Part shown: positions 12,516 to 24,392 of the stretch, one piece after another
How the letters are laid out: each line of letters opens with the position of its first letter
Position numbering within the stretch: the stretch's first letter is position 1
Assembly (NCBI RefSeq): GCF_000002425.4
Contig: NC_037255.1
Span: forward strand, 8,946,436 to 9,010,435
Direction of reading: 5' to 3'
DNA length: 64,000 bases
From: Physcomitrium patens
Taxonomy: Eukaryota > Streptophyta > Bryopsida > Funariales > Funariaceae
Translations under genes and position numbers: made by a program
The notes under the pieces: generated by a model
Seen by the model: only the letters and a program-made list of their open reading frames with translations
Database searches by the model: none
What the model was told of the DNA's origin: nothing

Positions 12516-13910
12516 CTACCCAAAATGTCGTGTTGTTAGAAAATCATGATGAGCTTGAAGAATACGTAATCGAGCTTCACCTTTTATTACATATAGGCAT
12601 CCTTCAAAATATAATAGATTATTCTTGAATTCAAACTTGGAAGTATCATGAGACTTAAAAGAAGTATCCTTGATTTCCTGAACAACAAGATCAAAGGACA
12701 TACTTGATTGAATTTGCTTCACAAATGTTGAATCAACAATCAATGTTGATTTTATAGCTTGAAGATAGAAATGCTCGGACTTCAAGAGAATTGATCTTTG
12801 TTGATCAAAAGATGCATCTCATTCTTTTGGTGCAAGATAAGAATATTTAGAAAGAGCGTCTAATAGACCCTGTTGTTTTTTGGGTCGATAATTGATCTTG
12901 AAATTGAATCTAGATAAAGACATGCTCCAATGGGCTTGACGACAATTTAAGACACGTGCTTACATGAAGTATTCAAGGTTCTTATGGTCTGTATACACGG
13001 TAATTGGACTTGAGGTGCTTTCTACATAATGATGCCATTCTTGAAATGAATCCACAATTGCAAGGAGCTCTTTGTCATGGATTTCATAATTAATCTCCGT
13101 TGCTGAAATTTTCCTCAAATAGAAAGATATTGGATGGAATTTGTTATCTGTTCCCAAATATGACAACACAGCACTTATAGTAAAATCCGACGCGTTTGTT
13201 TCTATAAAAAATACCTTGGAGAAGTCAACGTAATATAAGATTGGTGCAGAAATAAATTTCTTCTTTAAAGCATCAAATGATGCTTTTGTTTCTTTATTCT
13301 ACTCAAGTTTGTCTTTATAACTCAAACATGTAAGTGGAGCTGCAACTTGAGAAAAATTCTTGATGAAGATTTGATAGTAATTAACAAAGCTCAAAAAGCA
13401 TTGCACATCTTGTACTATTTTTAGAATCTTTCAATCTACGATAGTTTGAACCTTCTTGGAATCCATCATAAGACGTTCATTGAAGATGATGTATCCTAAA
13501 AAGTCAACTTGAGTAGTGTGGAATACACACTTTTCTAACTTGGCATATAATCATGCATCTCTAAGTTTCTATAAAACACAACAAACATGAAGCTCATGTT
13601 CTTCTGTATGCTTAGAGTAGATTAGAATGTCGTCTAAATAGTAGACAATGAAATTATCTAAAAACTCACAAAAAACATCATTCATAAGATGTTGAAAAGT
13701 AGCCAATGCATTCGTGAGTCCAAAAGGCATGGCATTATATTCAAAATATCCATACCTAGTTTGAAAAGCAGTCTTCCATTCATTTCTTTCTTTAATACGA
13801 ACTAAGTTGTATGCTCTTTATAGATCTATTTTGGTATAGATCTTTGCTTGATTGAGTTGATCAAGAAGTCCTAAAATCAAAGGCAAAGGATACCTATTTT
13901 TGATGGTGAT
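12516..13910 (-). pseudogene. element F RT end, RNase H and integrase zinc-finger relic
   Basis: From right to left it carries the RT catalytic motif YYLDDILIY (around 13655-13620), then RNase H with EINYEIHDKELLAIVDSFQEW and VYTDHKNLEYF (13169-12960), then the integrase N-terminal region with RILQAHHDFLTTRHFG (about 12560-12516). The EINYEIHDKEL style is typical of fungal, animal and Tcn1-like elements. At 13911 the reading is cut by insertion of element B, and RT resumes at 43099. Confidence 0.8.
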
Positions 13911-14503
13911 TGTGATTGCTTGTTTTACTTATTCCGGAAAAAACCTCCCAGAATAAACCCGTATAGGGGGATTCAAACATGGGGAATGACTAGTTGCTTA
14001 AGCGTTCACGTTAGGGTCACACAATCAATTACCTCCTAAATATATCGTCTCTATTTTCAATATCTGAATACACAAGGAAACTATAATCTCCTCCTTCACC
14101 TTATCGGTTTCTTCTTTATAGCAATTCAATCATACCAATAACTGCTATTTCTACCAATATATTTACCTTCATAATCTCCAACTGTAATACTGCACCCTCA
14201 CAGCTTTTAGCACACAATTATTCTCATTTCAATCACTAGAATAAAGAGGTAGCACCAAGCTTACCCCGGCTCACAACTATCACAGCGATGGCCCTTGGCT
14301 CATGACTATCACAGTCTGGCACCTTAATTAACTTCTACAACTCCTATATACTTTCTCTCGATTTTTTAGATTCTAATCGTAATTTTGTAATTAACCACTT
14401 TTAAGAACTAAATCACTCATCCATCTTCCTAAATTTCCTATTATATGGACTATTAATATATTTTATCAATATCTTTCAAAAATAAATTAATATTTATTCT
14501 ACA
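13911..14503 (-). repeat. element B 3' LTR (copy 1)
   Basis: It starts TGTGATTGCTTG and ends ATTCTACA in plus view, and its left neighbour is GTGAT, the same five bases seen at 43099 and 25245. It is shorter inside than the copy split by element D. Confidence 0.8.
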
Positions 14504-14858
14504 TAGCTCCACTCCTATCTGTGCAGCGTCTTCGCAAACACTCAATTGATACCTATCTAAAAATTATCTTACAAAACTCTACAAAAATTGCGATCACTCT
14601 GGCCTATCTAATTAATCAATTGCTACATTATCGAATGTAAGTTCGACCAAATTTAGTTCCAATTGCACATCTTCTTTTTTTTCCTTCAGTCCATCGACTC
14701 TTCCCTCAACTGGTTTGATAGATCTTTATTATACTCTCCCAATTTACAGACTTAAGCTTCCAGTTTCAAGATCTGGACATCCCGAAGTTCCAATTTTTGC
14801 TGCTGATTCATCCATTCTGGAATATCTTCAATCGACACTTGTGACCGGCTCCTCACTG
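14504..14858 (-). other. element B internal DNA before the 3' LTR
   Basis: No recognised domain. The bases next to the LTR read, on the minus strand, as a purine-rich GATAGGAGTGGAGCTA, suitable as a polypurine tract. Confidence 0.45.
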
Positions 14859-15400
14859 TTAACTCTTAAGTGGAACTACTACTATCAAAAATACAAGAAA
14901 TACAAGAAAATGGCACTCTAGCCAATTCAAAACAACACCACATAATGACTTTAACTGGTGTCCCACTCCTATTCTTTTACTACCTGGTGATAATGACAAC
15001 ATGTTATCCATACTGTCCGTGAAAGGTAATAAGAAGTAATCTTTCTTGGTGGCCGCATTTAGTTTCCAGAAATCCTGACATATTCGGATTTTTCCATTTT
15101 TCTTTGGTACCATCACGATTGGTGACACCCATACATTATGCGGAACAGGATAAATAAAACCCACGTCGAGAAGTTTATCCAATTCCTCTTTCACTAAAAG
15201 GGAATATTTTAGATTAAGCTAGTGTTGTCTTTGATGAATTGGCATAACATCTTCATCCAAAATAATCTAGTGTTCACACATGTCAACTGGAATCCCTTTC
15301 AAATCCGCATACGACCACGCAAAGACAGATTTGTGATGGACAAAAAATTGTTTCCAAGCATCCAATTCTGTACCGATAATACCGACATATATTTTAATTA
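14859..15400 (-). pseudogene. element B reverse transcriptase (N-terminal part)
   Basis: The frame at 14859-15194 carries the opening motifs of a Ty3/Gypsy RT: LLDVGFIYPVPHNVWVSP, VPKKNGKIRICQD and LNAATKKDYFLLPF. The last is the Athila-type wording of the 'LN-T-KD-YPLP' block. Only the fingers/early palm part is represented before unrecognised sequence begins. Confidence 0.75.
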
Positions 15401-16120
15401 GTTGTGGTATTTCATTGGTGCCCAGGTTAATAAATTGACACACATGGTCTTTAACAACCTCTGATTTAATTGTCTTCTCTGATTTGAATATCTTGTATTA
15501 TTCGACATATGGAAACCACCCAAATCTAGTTCCAATGTGCTGACTCTATTGACTGCGGAATTGTTCATCCATTCGGCAATAGTATGATCCGAGTTAGTCG
15601 CATCTTCCTGATGCAGTAAATATTTGTCGGGACCTCCACATTGGTAGACTCCTACCTTTGCTGTTGAAGTATTTTGTCCTACCTCAAATTGTGGTGAACG
15701 TATAACATCGACATCTTCCTCAATCGATTGACTCTCATTGTCCGATGTAAATTCTAATTCTGACATTTGAGATTCTCCATAATATTGTACCGGATACATC
15801 TGTAAAACAATCTGGTCACGACCTTTTCCAATTGTCAATGTACCTCGACCTCAATTGTTCTTAGCTTTGGCTTGATAAAGCCAAGGTCTGCCCAATAAAA
15901 TGGGATACAATAATGTAAAACTCTATAATCGAAATACAATATAATCGATTTTGTATGTCAATCCCATGATTACAGTGGTAATATTTTATAAGATTCCTAT
16001 TGGCTTTACCCGACTATGATCTGCCATTCGCAAGACTAATGTCGTAGGTAGCAATTGCTTTAGATCCAAGTCCTCTATTGTATCCGCGTTCGTTAAATTC
16101 ACACTAGAGCCACCATCGAC
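15401..16120 (-). pseudogene. element B protease and linker
   Basis: Around 16116-16105 the minus strand reads VDGGSSVNL, an aspartic protease active-site block, followed by ...LVLRMADHSRVKPIG and later LLGRPWLY, the closing block of retroviral-type proteases. The 15398-15838 frame further on is the protease-RT linker, rich in acidic residues. Confidence 0.65.
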
Positions 16121-17721
16121 TTATATCCCTTGGATTAAAATGCCATTGATTGATATATCGATTGTTAGTACTTCAGGATCTGGGTTTAAGCTAACTTCAT
16201 GAATTTCTTTAGTGTGAGATCTTTGTTGTATTAGCGCTGAATTCAATATAGATTGACATTTTGGTGCTACAGCCAAAAGTTGCTTCATTAGAATTGAAGG
16301 CTGAATAACATCCAAATCCATCAGAATGTCATAGGATTCCATATTGAGAGTAATTTCCAATGCTCTTTTGCATTTTATTGGTTTCGATTTTACTCTGTGA
16401 GGTAAAATATTCTTCCACCTTGGACTTGGAATTGGAACAGCAGCCAGGGCTTCCTTGGAATTCTCGCCCCCGAGAGGATCTTTCAACGGATAGGACATTT
16501 TTCAAAACTGCATATAGATTGGAACTACTTGGAACAGAACCAAAGCCTCCGTAATTGAGACCTCATTGGGTTGTGCCATCGATTCAGGTCTCATACTGGG
16601 TACGAAGCCTATAACAAGACCTGGATTGGATGGTCCTGGCAAATTGGCACGTAGAACCAAATTAGGTTCCTCAATCTGTTGAGGTCTCAATATTGGGATA
16701 CGTCCGAATACTGATATTGGTTCGTTTAGCCCAATGGACGGCGCTACTTGCTCTCCTACGATTGGTTCATCCATGTCCTGAATTAGATTCTTGTCTTTTT
16801 GTTGGCCTCTTGTAAGTACTGCATTTATTACCTCGACACGATGTATTGGTGCGTCTCATTGAACAAGGCCTTTGTCCTCTATTGGTTGGCTTGTTTTTAT
16901 TTGCTGGTGCTGGTTATTATAATTAAAGGGCGCATTGCACTACTGATAAGTGTGACCAGACTGCTTACAATTTCTATATATTGGAGCATAATCATCACTG
17001 GCCCTTGGATTAGGACATTCACTCGCATAATTTCTGATTTGTCTACAACGATAGCAACGAAGTGGTCTCCTGCCAACTCCTTCAGGGATATTGAGTGTCT
17101 CTATTGGTATATAACGGCTAGGTCTGTTCCATGTCGGATGAGTAAAGGATCTTGGTTGACCCATTGTTACTGTAGAGTGTCACATTGGCTTTGTCATGGG
17201 TGGATATTAATAGTATCTTGATTAGTTCATTGCCAATCCGTGAGTATTGGATACACTTTCTTGGTGAAATTCAGAGTATAAAAAATTTGAATAATTCCTA
17301 TTTTGTTTATTCGCTCGATTTCCATTCCAGCCAAACCTATTATTCGTTTGTACTTGATTGACATCCCATTGGGTGGGTTGAGTCATTATTTGGTTACTGA
17401 GTTGTTGTTGCTTCTGTAAATTCCAATAGTTGGTGGTAATATGCTTGCCCCCGCAAAAGGTACATTGTACAGTCATTTGAGGAGGTAAAAGACATTCTGT
17501 TACTAAATAACCTTGCTCCTTACAATTGTTGCACCAGACATTGGAACGCATATTGGTTGGTTTATGCCTCTTCTCCTTATCTTTGGCCATATTGACGGCC
17601 ATTTCATCCATTTTTTTTGTCAATGTTTACAACAATGACTCATTGGGATCCCTTGATACCAATGCATTTGGCAATTCCTTCGTAGGTGTTGGTTTTTGAT
17701 ACGCTGAATAAGGTGCATATG
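16121..17721 (-). pseudogene. element B gag C-terminal region with zinc knuckles
   Basis: Several minus-strand frames carry cysteine-rich nucleocapsid knuckles: CYRCRQIRNYASECP near 17090-17040, CNNCKEQGYLVTEC near 17550-17500 and CTFCGGKH near 17460-17440. These would bind RNA in the Gag particle. The gag is cut at 17722 by insertion of element A and resumes at 22981. Reading is interrupted several times. Confidence 0.7.
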
Positions 17722-18967
17722 GTATATGTTGTAACACGAGTATACCGTGAAAATATAAAGTAAGGGGACTTTTATTAATATTCAGTTACCTCGAATATTG
17801 GGAGCAACGACCAACTCCAGTGCAAATACTCAGTGGCCAGGTTCAGTCACCCCGTTACAGTCACCCGGGGCATACTGAAATGCTCCGTTCGATTCCAATA
17901 ATGGGAGTCAGCAGGAAGGGAAAGGACCAATTCACACGACGGGTGAGCCTGGTTCGAAGAGTCAATTGGATCCAATTTCAAGACATCCAATCCAGGTCCT
18001 CTTATCCAATATGAGACCTGAATTGGTCAGGCAACCCAATGCACTCTAATTACGAGGAAATCCAGGTCTTACTACGGGCCTCAGCCAATTTGACGCGAAG
18101 GACCAATTTGATCCAATTACGGAAACATCCGGGTCTTACTACTGGACTCTTACCCAATAAGAGACTTGAATTGGTCGGGCGACTTAATGTGGTCCCGATT
18201 ACGGGGCTCCGATTCCGTTTCAGGCTGTTCCGTCCTTTGTGCCTTTCCGGGAACGTCCTTTCGGTAAAAGGATCTCTTAAAGGTAAAAATGGAGGAGAAA
18301 GCTCTGATGGCGAGAGCCAATTTTGGATCCAAGCTCGAACGGTGGGAGCCAATTTCAGATCCAAGACGGAAGATTGAAGAAATGAGAGGAGAGAATAAGT
18401 TTTTGGAGGGTTTTTTGAAGGATCGAGAGAGCTAGCTTTATGCTTCGGGCGGGAAAAAAAGACAGAGAATTGGGTTTTTTTTTCTTCATAGGGTTTTGGG
18501 AAGACTGAGGCAATTGTTGCTGAAGTCAGTGTTGTAATGGTGAATCGGGATTTTTAATGAAGTGGGTTTGATTACTCTTGATTGTTTTGTGAAATCGAAT
18601 TATGTCTGTGATTGAAGAATTAAAAAGGTGTCTATAGGATTGAGTATGCGGGGTGAATGAAATTTATAAGATTAATCTAAGGAGACAGTCAGTGGATACA
18701 AGATCGTGAGTATAAAGCGGTATTAAAGAATAGCAATTTGGATTGTTCGGGGTTCTGTGTAACGTCTAGAGACCTACCGGCTGGGACAAAAAGGACCTCG
18801 GCGAGCAGTCAAAGGGCATCCGTATAGATTTACGGTGTATGCTTGCAGTTGTTTATATTCCAACAGTCAAAAATCGATAGACTGTTTGAATATTAGCGAA
18901 TCTCCATACTACCTTCTATAGCCAGATGCTCGGTGTGTTCTCGAGCAAGAAAGCACGTAATACGACA
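17722..18967 (+). repeat. element A 5' LTR
   Basis: Pairs with 21735-22980. Ends CACGTAATACGACA. Its first half (about 17820-18360) is crowded with CCAAT motifs, about twelve on the plus strand, in two degenerate ~170-bp units. Confidence 0.85.
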
Positions 18968-18971
18968 TAAG

Positions 18972-18988
18972 TGGTGAACCCGACGTGA
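18972..18988 (+). promoter_or_regulatory. element A primer-binding site
   Basis: TGGTGAACCCGACGTGA follows the 5' LTR after four bases; starting with TGG it fits the 3' CCA end of a tRNA. The same site follows the 5' LTR in C (30711), and a close variant in D. I cannot name the tRNA. Confidence 0.6.
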
Positions 18989-19043
18989 AAGCTTGAGGTG
19001 GAAGGTATTTGATTTCTTTTGATTTTATTTTTATTTTTATTTT

Positions 19044-20890
19044 ATGGAAAACAAAAATAAAAATTTTGAGGATTTTTGGCAGGAGTTTCTGGTAGAGGTT
19101 CTTCTAAAGGACAAGGTATGCACATGGATCCATCTATTGCTAGTATGTTTCAAGCCTTCTCATTATCAATGCAGCAACAGCAAAGCAATGATCGAAAAGA
19201 AGCTTTGGCAACCAAAGCATTGCAAGCAGTGGTTAATAAAATTGATCAATTTGATGGAAGGAATATTTCAAGGTATTTAAGATGTTATGTTCGTGAAATG
19301 GAATTAAGTCGGGTTTTTGAGAAGAAAATGGTTGAACTATTTGGATTTACCACGATATCGGAGATAAAAGACCATATTACATCGATTACGGATCGTTATG
19401 GGAATTCATGGGAGGTTTTTTCACATGCATTGAAAGATGAATATTTCTTGGAAGATGTTGATCGCGTTACTAAGAAGTTGTTTCTGGAATGGATTGAACG
19501 GCTCAATACGAATTTGCAAGCAATAGAGCTACTAAGGGAATTTGAGAGGCAGTACTCTCAATTATTGAAGGTAGAAAAATTGACATTGGTGCCAAACACA
19601 GTTAATCTATTTCTTCAAGCTGCTGATGGAGAATTGGAAGGGAAATTAGAACTCCTTCTTGAAGACAAAGAAGAAGATGAAGGATTGACAACAAAGTGGA
19701 AGAACGTTGAAGATACGGTGGGGTTGCTTACAAAAAGAGAAAGGAGGAAGGATAGGAGCAATATTCTGAAAACAGTACAAGCCCCGAAAGCTCCAGTACG
19801 TACAACACGACCAACAATGCCTACAGTTCAACCTTCGGCATCCTTATCAAAGAAAGCAGATATGGAGATAGAAGAAATTATACAAGGAATGCGAGATCTT
19901 CAAATCAAATTAGCAAGACTTGAAGAGAATACTTCTACAAACAATTCGAAGAGTGTTTCAAAATAAGGATATGTACAAAGATGCATTTGGTGTGATGACG
20001 CTTCACACACTAGAAAAGATTGCAATGAATTTAATAATATGATACGGCAAGAAATTATTTGCTGGAAAGATGGGAAGATAGCATTAAAAGATAGGGAAGA
20101 TCTTCTTCAAACCAATTTTGGCAAGGGAGGAATGAGAGCATTGGTTCAAGATTACTTAAAAGAGCATGAAACAGTAGCACGAGAAAGTGCAAGTTATGGT
20201 GCTAGAGTAGATGATGACCTTGGTGGAAGTATGGAAACTAGTGAGTTTTGGGCTTCTGCCGTTTCTACAATTCAAGAAGGAAAATTACCTCGAGAAGCGT
20301 TATTGAGAACTGCAGCTACAATACGAGGTAGAACAGGTTGGGAGGATCCTGTTGAGTCTCTTTCAGTTCATGCATATATTGCTAAGAGCCAACATGAAGC
20401 TTTGATGGAAGAAAAGAGACGAGGAAATTTTGATGATATGAGAGAAGGAAATTCTTCTAAGAGGCAAACTCGAGGAGACAAGGCTCGGGAGGCAGATTCA
20501 CAAGAATTGCCTGTAAAGGATACCTCAACATCATTGGGAGAAAAAACAAAGGAGACAAAAGATAAGGGCAAATCAATTGCTTATAAGCTACTTTCTGACA
20601 TTGAAGTGGCAACAAATTTGAAAGGGGTGTTGGAAGAATGTATATTAAACGCTAAGGTGGAATTCACATTGAAATAAGTCTTGGGAATTGCAAAGAAAGA
20701 GTTTCATGATGTTATCATTGACAGCATTAAGCGAAAAAGGTAATTAATGGGCAAAACTGGAATGAATCATACTATTCATGCAAGAATATATAAAGATGAA
20801 GAAGAGGTTGATATTGGTTACAAGCAACCAACAAATGAAAAGAATGGGTATAATCAACGAGTACGTTTTGAAGATTATAGTGACAAAGAA
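19044..20890 (+). pseudogene. element A gag
   Basis: Gag opens with MDPSIASMFQAFSLSMQQQQ and continues through FDGRNISRYLRCY and REFERQYSQL blocks, a proline/threonine-rich hinge (KAPVRTTRPTMPTVQP) and a single zinc knuckle CIWCDDASHTRKDC near 19985. The C-terminal half (TNFGKGGMRALVQDYLKEHE, then SESLSVHAYIAKSQHEALMEEKR-like) is shared with C and D. It would form the particle and bind the RNA. Few breaks. Confidence 0.8.
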
Positions 20891-20899
20891 ATAGAAACT

Positions 20900-21412
20900 T
20901 TGAGCCATTATACTCGAAAGAATTAGGCAAGGACAACTACTGAGGTATTGGTAAAAGTAGGAGATATAGAAGAACCAATTGTTGCTTTAGTCGACCATAG
21001 TTCTGAAATAAATCTCATGTCTAAAGATCTTTATAAGAAGCAAAAATGGCCAATTGATATGGAATATGGATGGGCAATTCGAGCAGCTAATAACACATGG
21101 GACGAATTATATGGAGCTTGTCCAGATGTCAAAATTCGGATTGGGAATGTTGCGATGGAGCAACATTTCTCTGTTCAAGATACAACGTCTTATCCGTTGA
21201 TTTTAGGACAACCTTATACTACGGCAATACGGATGGAAATAAAAGTACTTGACGATGGTTGTGCTTATGCAAGGGTATGTAGCGAAGATGAGAGGGAAGC
21301 TGTACAATTTCTAACAGTACCTCCTAAGCATAAACGGAATCAAGATAGGTTGAGGAAGAAACCATTGCCAAAGATTGTTGAAAGATTTAAGGATTTTGGG
21401 GAGGTACCACTA
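20900..21412 (+). pseudogene. element A protease
   Basis: Retropepsin-like: IVALVDHSSEINLMS is the active-site block and YPLILGQPY the closing block about 80 residues later, standard spacing for Ty3/Gypsy proteases. It would cut Gag in the particle. Confidence 0.75.
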
Positions 21413-21734
21413 TAAAGCAAGATTATGGAGATACAAAAGAGGAAGTACTTTCATGAAATGAAGGTGCCTTTGATGTGAGTTTTATTGGTATTTTGGAGAA
21501 TGGAAATATTATGTATAAGAAAGTTGATAATTTTAAAAGAAAAGAAAGAAAAAGATTATATGATATTGAAGGAGAATTACGCAAGTTAGATATACAACAA
21601 GAAGATGAAAGTGATTTGGATGATGAAGGTGACGAAGACGAACTGGACAAACACGTAGAGGATATATTCTAAATCAAACAGCAATTGGATAAATTGGTGC
21701 ATACCGTAGGATGCACAAGTTCAGAGGGGGTGGA

Positions 21735-22980
21735 TGTCGTGTTGTAACATGAGTATACCGTAAAAATATTAAATAAGGGGGCTTTTATTAGTATTCAGTT
21801 ACCTCGAATATTGGGAGCAACGACCAACTCCAGTGCAAATACTCAGTGGCCAGGTTCAGTCACCCCGTTACAGTCACCCGAGGCATACTGAAATGCTCCA
21901 TTCGATTCCAATAACGGGAGTCAGTAGGAAGGGAAAGGACCAATTCACACGACAGGTGAGCTTGGTTCGAAGAGCCAATTGGATCCAATTTCAAGACATC
22001 CAATCTGGGTCCTCTTACCCAATATGAGACCTGAATTGGTCAGGCAACCCAATGCACTCTAATTACAAGGAAATCCTTGTCTTACTACGGGCCTCAACCA
22101 ATTTGATGCAAAGGACCAATTTGATCCAATTACGAAAATATCCGGGTCTTACTATTGGACTCTTACCCAATATTAGACTTGAATTGGTCGGGCGACTCAA
22201 TGTAGTCTTGATTACGGGGCTCCGATTCCGTTTCAGGCTGTTTCGTCCTTTGTGCCTTTCTAAGAACGGCCTTTTGGTAAAAAGATCTCTTAAAGGTAAA
22301 AATGGAGGAGAAAGCTCTGACGGCGAGAGCCAATTTTGGATCCAAGCTCTGACAGTGGGAGCCAATTTCAGATCCAAGACGGAAGATTGAAGAAATGAGA
22401 GGAGAGAATAAGTTTTTGGAGGGTTTTTTGAAGGATCGAGAGAACTAGCTTTATGCTTCGGGCGGGGAAAAAAGACAGAGAATTGGGGTTTTTTTTTCTT
22501 CATAGGGTTTTGGGAAGACTGAGGCAATCGTTGCTGAAGTCAGTGTTGTAATGGTGAATCGGGATTTTTAATGAAGTGGGTTTGATTACTCTTGATTGTT
22601 TTGTGAAATCGAGTTACGTCTGTGATGAAGAATTAAAAGGGTGTCTATAGGATTGAGTATGCGGAGTGAATGAAAATTGTTGGGTTAATCTAAGGAGACA
22701 ATCAGTGGATACAAGATCGTGAGTATAAAGCGATATCAAAGATTAGTAGTTTGAATTGTTCGGGGTTCTATGTAACGTCTAGAGACCTACCGGCTGGGAC
22801 AAAAAGGACTTCGGCGAGTAGTCGAAGGGCATCCGTATAGATTTACGATGTATTCTTGCAGTTGTTTATATTCCAACAGTCAAAAACCGATAGACTGTTT
22901 GAATATTAGTGAATCTCCATACTACCTTCTACAGCGAGACGCCCGGTGCGTTCTCGAGCAAGAAAGCACATAATACGACA
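21735..22980 (+). repeat. element A 3' LTR
   Basis: Starts TGTCGTGTTGTAAC right after the polypurine tract and ends ATAATACGACA; TGTCGT and ACGACA are perfect terminal inverted repeats. Flanked on the right by ACGGATG of element B. Confidence 0.85.
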
Positions 22981-24392
22981 ACGGATGTGATGATGATGGT
23001 GTCATAGCCTCCAGTAGAACGACATCTACGATTCCCTATGGAATTGTACCCTAATCATTCCTTTCCAGATAACCTTCCGATGCGCCATTCCAATTTATCA
23101 TTTGATAACCTCTTTGAGATGGAATCATCGTGGCTCTAGGTGTTAAGTTCTGGTCATAGTGACATTCCTTCCATACTCTTGCTCGCTCAAGAGATGATGC
23201 AATAGTGGCTGATTGGGCCTCTTTTACAAATATCTTCAATTTTAGTGGATGTAGTCTATTAACCAATATGGACAATACAAATGATTTTGGCATTTGGTTA
23301 TTTGGCCATTTTCAAAGTATATCTGCTACGCGACCATAATATGATTGTACCACTTCCCTTAATTCCATTCTGCTTTTCATTAATTTTTCTTTAAGACGCT
23401 CTTCAAAACCAATTGGTCAAAAATGGACTAAAAATGTATTTTTTAATGCCTCCCAATTGATAAATTGTCCCACAGGTTGGCGGTTATACCACTCAAATGC
23501 TCTGTCTTTCAATGTCGTTGGTAGCCATCTTAACCAAATATCTTCAGTTCTGCCATTATTGGCTACACACGCTGTCAAGAATTGAGACAAATATTGATCT
23601 GGATCCGCACCTGGCAAATCCTGAAAAGTAGGTAATGGCACGCCGCTAGTCGTTCGATCCCCCCACTGCACCCATTTGAACTGCAATCGGAACTGTTGGT
23701 CCTCCGGACGTCATTAAAGATGTCGGTATTTTGCTGAATTTCTTATTAAAATAAAAATTGTCTCCCGCAAAAGTCTTTTTCGGACTTCCAATTGACTATT
23801 GTTATCTCCAAATAATTTTACTAGTTGGATATGAGGTGAAAGCGATAGGTTTTGATATACTCTGAATTGGTCTTTATTGACAAGTGATTTATGTCGATCT
23901 TCAGAACCAGTCTTGTTAGAATCAGACGTATTTTCAATTGGGAAAATACCCAGTGGAGTACCTTATTCCTCTGTGCCTTCCTCGTTTCTGTTACTGGCTT
24001 CGAGAGGTATGGTGGACTATTAGCAACACTCTCCACGAGTGCTCTTGGTAATTTCTTTAACGGTATGTACTTTTGAAATATTAGAGGTCGATCGTCTTCT
24101 AGATATGATCAAATATGTCGACAGGCATGCAACCACGGCTTAATCCAACTTTGTCGATGCTTCTTTTTCAATTTGCAATCTCGCTTATTATGCTACAAAT
24201 TTCTTGCTTGCGATCACTCTATTCTTTCCTTTGATTGCTTTATTCTCTTTGCTGTTAAATTCTCATTTTTAATAACCATACTCTTTCTTCAAACACTATT
24301 GAAATCGTCTTCTATTGCCAATTTTTTCATATGTTTCATAATTAATTCCTAACATTCAAAGCTATTATCACTTTCTGGCAGTAGTGCCAAAA
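22981..24392 (-). pseudogene. element B gag core and leader
   Basis: The frame at 23417-23686 is the Ty3/Gypsy capsid block: WLRWLPTTLKDRAFEWYNRQ followed by FINWEALKNTFLVHF, the usual 'W-L-F' signature of plant retrotransposon gag. The 23051-23293 frame is further gag. 24036-24392 is leader; next to the 5' LTR the minus strand reads TGGCACTACTGCCAG, a plausible primer-binding site. Interrupted in several places. Confidence 0.75.

Larger units (their letters stand above)
17722..22980 (+). mobile_element. element A: pol-less member of the C/D family
   Basis: Plus-strand LTR element inserted in B's gag. It has 5' LTR 17722-18967, a primer-binding-site-like TGGTGAACCCGACGTGA at 18972, gag, protease, a short acidic tail region, a polypurine tract (AGAGGGGGTGGA before 21735) and 3' LTR 21735-22980. 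At 5.26 kb it is about 3.4 kb shorter than relative C and has no RT, RNase H or integrase part, so it is a non-autonomous derivative. LTRs differ by about 5-6% over the part compared by eye, mostly transitions. Gag has a few breaks. The first five bases of its 5' LTR do not match the family consensus and no clear target-site duplication is seen. Confidence 0.85.

Noticed and set aside
17716-17726. Target-site duplication for element A
   Set aside because: The bases left of A's LTR do not match ACGG on its right edge, and the first five LTR bases differ from the family, so none can be claimed.
18039-18377. Open frames of 112 and 104 residues on both strands inside A's LTRs (also 22052-22527)
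   Set aside because: They lie in CCAAT-rich LTR repeats, overlap on both strands, and resemble no protein.
21423-21650. Serine-rich minus-strand frame
   Set aside because: Antisense of the acidic aspartate/glutamate tail of element A.
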